Shown piece by piece: positions 59,371 to 64,000 of a stretch of 64,000 bases of DNA. The notes beneath the pieces were generated by a model. That model saw only the letters and a list, made by a program, of their open reading frames with translations. It had not been told where the DNA came from and searched no databases. The position numbers and the translations under genes are program-made. Origin of the DNA: Candidatus Acidiferrum typicum (GTDB lineage Bacteria; Acidobacteriota; Terriglobia; Acidiferrales; UBA7541); the NCBI GenBank assembly GCA_025463055.1, contig JAOAPV010000063.1, positions 1 to 64,000 on the forward strand, written 5' to 3'. Numbering within the stretch: position 1 is the first letter of the stretch; every line of letters begins with the position of its first letter.

Positions 59371-61587
59371 GTGAGCAAGGCATCTGCTGCTTCTGATCGT
59401 CCGTGGAGTTCTACGGCGCCGCCGGGAGAATTTCGCCCCTACATTCCGCCCGAACAAACGCTCGCTGAATTTACGATTCGCGCCGTGATACTTGGCGCGC
59501 TCTTTGGATTGCTCTTTGGCGCAGTCACGGTATACGTCGGGCTGCGCGCTGGTCTCACGGTCTCCGCTTCTATTCCGATCTCCGTTCTGTCCATCAGCAT
59601 TCTGCGTGCGTTCGGCCGCTCGACCATTCTTGAAAATAATATCGTGCAGACCACTGGCTCCGCCGGAGAATCGCTTGCCGCCGGTGTGATGTTTACAATT
59701 CCCGCGCTGATCTTTCTCGGCTTTGGTTCTGAATTTACGTTTTGGAGAATTTTCCCGCTTGCGCTGCTTGGCGGATGGCTTGGCGTTCTTTTCATGGTGC
59801 CTCTGCGGCGCCAGCTCATCGTTAAAGAACACGGCAACCTGGTGTTTCCCGAAGGTACGGCTTGCGCGGATGTGCTCGTTGCTGGGGAACGTGGTGGGTC
59901 GTTCGCGGGACGCGTTTTTTGGGGTCTTGGCCTGGGCGGCGCTTACACCTTCCTAATGAACACGGTACAGGCGTGGACTGCGCAGCCGGAAAGTCGCCCG
60001 AGCTGGTTTCCTGGCGCTTCGTTTCGTGTCGCGATCACTTCGGAATATCTTGGGGTTGGTTACATCATCGGTTCCCGCGTAGCCGGCATCCTGTTCGCCG
60101 GCGGCATCATCTCCTGGCTCGTTATAATGCCCGCCATAAAGTTTTACGGTCAGCTTGCCGGCAACACCCCGATTTACCCCTCCACAATTCCGATTCCGCA
60201 GATGACACCGGACCAGCTCTGGAGCAATTACATTCGGCCAATGGCTGCTGGTGCCGTGGCCGCAGCCGGTTTGATAACGCTGCTGCGCACATTGCCCACG
60301 ATTATTTCCGCGTTGCGCACTGGGCTAAAAAATGTTCGTGCCGAAGGCACCGGGCAAACTGTTGCCGCCAGCCGCATCGATCGCGAAGTACCTATGCGCT
60401 GGGTCATCGTCGGCTCGATCGTGATCATCTTCATGATGTGGGTGCTGCTTACGTTCCACCCCATGCAAGGCGCGCAAACCCAATGGTGGCAAAACATGTT
60501 TGCCGGCGTGTTCGTCGCTGTATTTGGCTTTCTCTTTGTGACCGTGGCTGCACGTATCAGCGGCTTGCTCGGCAATTCCTCTAACCCCATCAGTGGGATG
60601 AGCATCGCCACGCTGATGGCTACGTGTGCAATCTTTTTCGTTGCCGGCTGGACTGCGCCGAATTATCAAGTGCTCGCTTTGATGATTGGCGGGGTAGTCT
60701 GCATCGCTGCCGCCATTGCCGGCGCTACCTCGCAGGATCTGAAGACAGGCTATCTGGTCGGAGCTACGCCTTTTTGGCAGCAAATGGGGCTCTTGATCGG
60801 TGTGACGGTTTCGACTTTCGCAATCGGTACCACCCTCAATCTGATGAATAAGGGACTGGAGAAATATCTGCCAACGCAAATTCCGGTCAATATTCAGGCT
60901 TTGCCTTCCGGCGTAAAAGTCGAGCGAGACACGTTCACCTATCAAGGCAAGACCTACGTGCTCATCAATTCGCTGGGCTCACACGAAATTCCTGATGGTG
61001 AGTATCTTTACGAAGGCGCGACGCACCGAATCGAATATCAGTGGGCGCAGGGCATTGGTAGCGACAAAGCGCCGGCTCCGCAAGCTCGTCTGATGGCTAC
61101 AGTGATCAGCGGCATTCTGAATCAGCGCCTGCCCTGGCGTTTGGTGTTGATGGGAGTGGCGTTAGTGGTCGCCGTGGAAATCCTTGGCGTGCGCTCTCTG
61201 GCGTTCGCCACGGGATCGTATCTTCCGCTTGGCACTACGGCCGCCATGTTCGCCGGAGGCCTCGTACGCATGCTCGTTGACGCGACTACTAAGAAAAAGG
61301 ACGAAAGCGAAGCCAGTCCCGGCGCGCTCTATTCCAGCGGACTCATTGCTGCCGGGGGCGTCTTCGGCCTGCTCGGCATCATCATCAATCTTCTGCAAGA
61401 TCCGGAAATATCAAACCGCGTGCCCCAGTGGCTCACTTCGGTGCTGCGCCTGCCCTGGCGCCCTGATCTGTTTTCCTTCGGTCCCAAACTATTCGGCTCG
61501 TTAGCTACCAGCAATTTGTTCGGCATAATCATGTTTGCTCTGTTAGCCACATCGCTGTTTTATTTCGCCCGTAAGAAGTTGGATTAG
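59371..61587 (+). CDS. Oligopeptide transporter, OPT family
   Basis: A 738-residue inner-membrane protein with about 16 helices. The start PYIPPEQTLAEFTIRAVILGALFGLLFGAVTVYVGLRAGLTVSASIPISVLSI and the motif NIVQTTGSAGESLAAGVMFTIPAL are diagnostic of prokaryotic OPT transporters, which are proton-coupled importers of oligopeptides or metal chelates. A soluble loop of about 75 residues (VEKYLPTQI to about residue 585) lies before the last helices. GTG 59371 is chosen with GGGAGG upstream; the frame upstream to 59317 is dropped. A rhomboid gene follows after 54 bases. Confidence 0.92.
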   Translation: MSKASAASDRPWSSTAPPGEFRPYIPPEQTLAEFTIRAVILGALFGLLFGAVTVYVGLRAGLTVSASIPISVLSISILRAFGRSTILENNIVQTTGSAGESLAAGVMFTIPALIFLGFGSEFTFWRIFPLALLGGWLGVLFMVPLRRQLIVKEHGNLVFPEGTACADVLVAGERGGSFAGRVFWGLGLGGAYTFLMNTVQAWTAQPESRPSWFPGASFRVAITSEYLGVGYIIGSRVAGILFAGGIISWLVIMPAIKFYGQLAGNTPIYPSTIPIPQMTPDQLWSNYIRPMAAGAVAAAGLITLLRTLPTIISALRTGLKNVRAEGTGQTVAASRIDREVPMRWVIVGSIVIIFMMWVLLTFHPMQGAQTQWWQNMFAGVFVAVFGFLFVTVAARISGLLGNSSNPISGMSIATLMATCAIFFVAGWTAPNYQVLALMIGGVVCIAAAIAGATSQDLKTGYLVGATPFWQQMGLLIGVTVSTFAIGTTLNLMNKGLEKYLPTQIPVNIQALPSGVKVERDTFTYQGKTYVLINSLGSHEIPDGEYLYEGATHRIEYQWAQGIGSDKAPAPQARLMATVISGILNQRLPWRLVLMGVALVVAVEILGVRSLAFATGSYLPLGTTAAMFAGGLVRMLVDATTKKKDESEASPGALYSSGLIAAGGVFGLLGIIINLLQDPEISNRVPQWLTSVLRLPWRPDLFSFGPKLFGSLATSNLFGIIMFALLATSLFYFARKKLD

Positions 61588-61626
61588 GAGCAAAAAACCG
61601 GCTTTGACTGCTTGGTAGCTGAGCCG

Positions 61627-61632
61627 TAGACT
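61627..61632 (+). promoter_or_regulatory. -10-like hexamer TAGACT close to the rhomboid start
   Basis: TAGACT ends 9 bases before ATG 61642; no ribosome site is seen. One more instance of the leaderless-like layout. Confidence 0.3.
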
Positions 61633-61641
61633 TGAACAGCC

Positions 61642-62415
61642 ATGGCGTCTCGCTCCGGAATCAGAAATTACCGTTTCAGTTTTAACCTCTTCATCACGCC
61701 CGGGGTCCAGTGGCTGCTGATTGCCAACGTAGCCGTATATATTTTCGAGGTTTTGCTGCAAACGTTTTCCGGGCCTTCTGCTTACACCTGGTTTATCGGG
61801 CATTTTGGCCTTGTACCTTCCGCCGTTGTTCCCGGCTTGCGCATCTGGCAGCCCTTCACCTATTTATTCCTCCACGAAAACTTCTGGCACATCCTCAGCA
61901 ATATGTTCGTGCTGTACATGTTTGGGCGTGAACTGGAGCTGGCCTGGGGCCGGAATCGGTTCTTGCAGTATTACTTTCTCACCGGAGTCGGCGCCGGCCT
62001 TATCAACGTCATCGTGAAAGTGGTTCTTTTCTGGGACCAGCCAGCCTCGTACATTGCGACGATCGGTGCGTCCGGCGCTATTTTCGGCGTGTTGCTCGCG
62101 TGCGCGATCCTTTTTCCGGATCGCCAGGTCGTCATGTTCCCCATCCCGATCAAGATGAGCATGCGCACGTTCGTGATCGTCATAACCGCGCTGGAATTTT
62201 TGGGGACGTTCGGACTGGGCGGAGACAATATCAGCCACATCTGCCACCTCGGCGGCATGCTGGTTGGCTACGTTTATTTGCGCCGTGGCTCTTTTTTATA
62301 CAGCGTGCGCAACAGCGTTTCTGACTGGAAGATACAGCGCAATAAAAAGCGCTTTCAGGTTTACATGAACAAGCACAAAGAGCCGCCCTCGAGGCCGGAC
62401 CGCTGGGTGAATTGA
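61642..62415 (+). CDS. Rhomboid family intramembrane serine protease
   Basis: A 257-residue protein with six to seven membrane helices. Catalytic Ser is in IGASGAIFG (S144) and His in SHICHLGGMLVGY (H202); HENFWHILSNM supplies the oxyanion-hole His/Asn. Rhomboids cut transmembrane substrates within the bilayer. The C-terminal 50 residues (KIQRNKKRFQVYMNKHKEPP) are basic and cytoplasmic. It follows the OPT transporter in the same direction, with a separate -10-like box. Confidence 0.93.
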   Translation: MASRSGIRNYRFSFNLFITPGVQWLLIANVAVYIFEVLLQTFSGPSAYTWFIGHFGLVPSAVVPGLRIWQPFTYLFLHENFWHILSNMFVLYMFGRELELAWGRNRFLQYYFLTGVGAGLINVIVKVVLFWDQPASYIATIGASGAIFGVLLACAILFPDRQVVMFPIPIKMSMRTFVIVITALEFLGTFGLGGDNISHICHLGGMLVGYVYLRRGSFLYSVRNSVSDWKIQRNKKRFQVYMNKHKEPPSRPDRWVN

Positions 62416-62448
62416 AAGCGGAAGTTAGCAGGCGAAATTAGAAGGAAC

Positions 62449-63873
62449 CTATTCGACGCCGCCAATCACGTGGAACTTCATAAAATTGGTAGTGCCGCGA
62501 ATACCCATCGGCGTTCCGGCGACGATGCCGATGACGTCGCCTTTGCGGACCAGTCGCTCTTCCAATAAACGTTTTTCGGCTACAACTGCGAGTCCGTCGA
62601 CTTTGCGCACGTCTGAAATTTTCTGCGGCTGCACTCCCCAGATCAGCGCCATGCGCCGCCGCGTCTCCTCTTCCGGTGAAAACGCGACGATGGGAACCAG
62701 GGGGCGATAGCGCGAGATCAGCCGTGCGGTAAACCCGCTGTGCGTGAACACTGCGATTAATTTCATGTGCAGCTCGCGGGAAGCGTGACACACCAATTCG
62801 GCGACAGTCTCGGCTACTTTTAGGCGCTCTTGCGGGGCGGGGCGCGGAAATTCTTCGATGCTGCTTTCCGCTTCTTCGATGATGCGCGCCATTATGCTTA
62901 CCGCTTCGACTGGGTATTTCCCGGAAGCCGTTTCCGCGGAAAGCATCACGGCGTCGGAGCCGTCAAAAATTGCGTTGGCCACGTCGGAGGCTTCGGCGCG
63001 GGTGGGACGCGGATTTTCCGTCATGGATTCGAGCATCTGCGTGGCGGTGATTACCGGACGGCGAAATTCGCGCGCGCGCTTGATAATTGTTTTTTGCACT
63101 ACGGGGACGCGTTCCGGACTCATCTCCACGCCTAGATCGCCGCGCGCGACCATCACACCGTCGGCGACGCGCAAAATCGCGTCAAGATTTTCTATGGCCT
63201 CGGGTTTTTCTAATTTTGCAATTACAGGCGTATCTTTTCCGGCGCGGCGTATCAGTGTTTTTGCCAGCACGACATCTTCGGGGCGGCGGACAAAACTGAC
63301 GGCGATGTAATTGGCGCCGTGCTTCAGCGCGAAAAGCAAATCTTCGCGGTCTTTTGGCGTGAGCGCGGGAACACGCAGCTTTATTCCCGGCAGATTGATT
63401 CCTTTGTGTTCGCCGAGCGCGCCGCCGTTTACGACTTCGCAGATCACTTCGCGGCCGCGCACTTGCAGCACGCGCAATTCGATCAATCCGTCGGAAAGAA
63501 GAATGCGATCGCCGCGATGAACTTCGCGAGGGAGCGGCTTGAAAACAGTGCTGACGCGCGTGGAATCGCCGAGCACGCGCGCGGTGGTGATGACAAATTT
63601 CTGGCCGGTGCGCAAAAATACGGGCGAGCCACCGGCGAGCGGGCCGGTTCGAATCTTGGGACCTTGCAGGTCGGCGAGAATGGCAATTGGCTTGTGAAGA
63701 TGAAGCGCGGCGGCGCGCAGCGCAGCGATGTTTTCGGCGTGGTTTGCGTGTGAGCCGTGGGAGAAATTGAGGCGCGCGACGTCCATGCCCGCGCGCAGAA
63801 GGCGGTCGATAATTCGCGGCGAGCGGCTGGCTGGCCCGATGGTGCAGACAATTTTGGAGTGGCGGAAGGCCAT
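62449..63873 (-). CDS. pyk: Pyruvate kinase
   Basis: A 474-residue glycolytic enzyme converting phosphoenolpyruvate and ADP to pyruvate and ATP. Signatures: SKIVCTIGPAS, MDVARLNFSHGSH, ILADLQGPKIRTG, VIAKLEKPEAIENLDAIL (catalytic Lys), MVARGDLGVEMSPERVP and ITATQMLESM; C-terminal domain present (AVFTHSGFTARLISRYRPLVPI). Length and domains are those of a type I or II bacterial enzyme. The ATG at 63873 directly abuts the stop of the peptidase gene upstream (TAAATG), so both are in one operon. Confidence 0.96.
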   Translation of the reverse strand: MAFRHSKIVCTIGPASRSPRIIDRLLRAGMDVARLNFSHGSHANHAENIAALRAAALHLHKPIAILADLQGPKIRTGPLAGGSPVFLRTGQKFVITTARVLGDSTRVSTVFKPLPREVHRGDRILLSDGLIELRVLQVRGREVICEVVNGGALGEHKGINLPGIKLRVPALTPKDREDLLFALKHGANYIAVSFVRRPEDVVLAKTLIRRAGKDTPVIAKLEKPEAIENLDAILRVADGVMVARGDLGVEMSPERVPVVQKTIIKRAREFRRPVITATQMLESMTENPRPTRAEASDVANAIFDGSDAVMLSAETASGKYPVEAVSIMARIIEEAESSIEEFPRPAPQERLKVAETVAELVCHASRELHMKLIAVFTHSGFTARLISRYRPLVPIVAFSPEEETRRRMALIWGVQPQKISDVRKVDGLAVVAEKRLLEERLVRKGDVIGIVAGTPMGIRGTTNFMKFHVIGGVE

Positions 63874-64000
63874 TTATTTGGTGACCGTGAAATCGCTGAC
63901 GATATGCAGTAACACTTCTATTCCTTTGTTGAAAGATGCTACGGGGAGGCGTTCATCGTCACCGTGCATACGCTTCAAATCGTCATCGGTAACCGGAAAC
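63874..64000 (-). CDS. M20-type metallopeptidase/dipeptidase, C-terminal fragment
   Basis: Only the last 41 full codons are in the window, ending with TAA at 63876-63874. The translation contains RMHGDDERLPVASFNKGIEVLLHIVSDF, the usual end of M20/M25/M40 peptidases, where HGxDER includes a conserved His and metal-associated residues. The body of the gene is beyond the right edge. It is immediately upstream of pyk on the same strand with no gap. Confidence 0.75.
   Translation of the reverse strand, partial: FPVTDDDLKRMHGDDERLPVASFNKGIEVLLHIVSDFTVTK

Noticed and set aside
1-64000. CRISPR array or rRNA operon
   Set aside because: No regularly spaced repeats of 24-40 bases and no rRNA-like conserved segments were seen while reading both strands.

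Overview
The window looks like a chromosomal segment of an Acidobacteriota soil bacterium, most probably a Terriglobia-type lineage. The evidence is two very large Oar-type TonB-dependent receptors with an N-terminal carboxypeptidase-regulatory domain, paired DUF3857/transglutaminase proteins, a secDF-tonB-exbB-exbD cluster, a sigma factor-Ser/Thr kinase pair, moderately high G+C, and a radical SAM protein resembling the membrane-spanning-lipid synthases known from this phylum. This placement is inference from gene content; no 16S gene is present.

Layout. 1-760: end of an AHSA1/SRPBCC gene, a terminator and what looks like the 5' half of a tRNA-Asn gene, possibly the scar of a tRNA-targeting integrative element. 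765-12096: housekeeping and transport genes (beta-barrel protein, DapB-like dehydrogenase, MFS exporter, two Opp/Dpp-type ATPases that flank the first Oar receptor, Yip1 membrane protein). 12109-20901: a co-directional run tgt - structured leader - yajC - secD - secF - tonB-like - exbB - exbD x3 - TPR lipoprotein, combining protein export with the TonB/ExbBD energising complex that the window's Oar receptors would need. 21021-27948: rel ((p)ppGpp), two lipoproteins, ridA, a FecR-like protein and a protein of unknown function. 28288-30507: the Tes/Mss-like radical SAM enzyme. 30743-32809: a complete IS1595-family element with 24-bp inverted repeats and a membrane-protein passenger gene, inserted in an intergenic repeat. 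32923-45731: FmdB, methionine aminopeptidase, PPOX protein, Ser/Thr kinase with a coupled ECF sigma factor, two MacB-type permeases, the second Oar receptor, ruvC and yebC. 45987-52094: a surface-polysaccharide cluster (three GT4 glycosyltransferases, a methyltransferase and an O-antigen-polymerase-like gene broken by two apparent single-base deletions). 52153-64000: deoxynucleoside kinase, tandem DUF3857 proteins (one lacking catalytic residues), OPT transporter, rhomboid protease, pyruvate kinase and the end of an M20-type peptidase.

Points of most interest: the Tes/Mss-like enzyme, a candidate for joining lipid tails into membrane-spanning lipids; the IS1595 element carrying a passenger; a recurrent layout in which a -10 hexamer lies 5-11 bases before a start codon without a Shine-Dalgarno site, suggesting leaderless mRNAs; a 229-base structured leader in front of yajC-secDF; and a family of pyrimidine-rich intergenic repeats. 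No CRISPR array, rRNA or intact tRNA was recognised.
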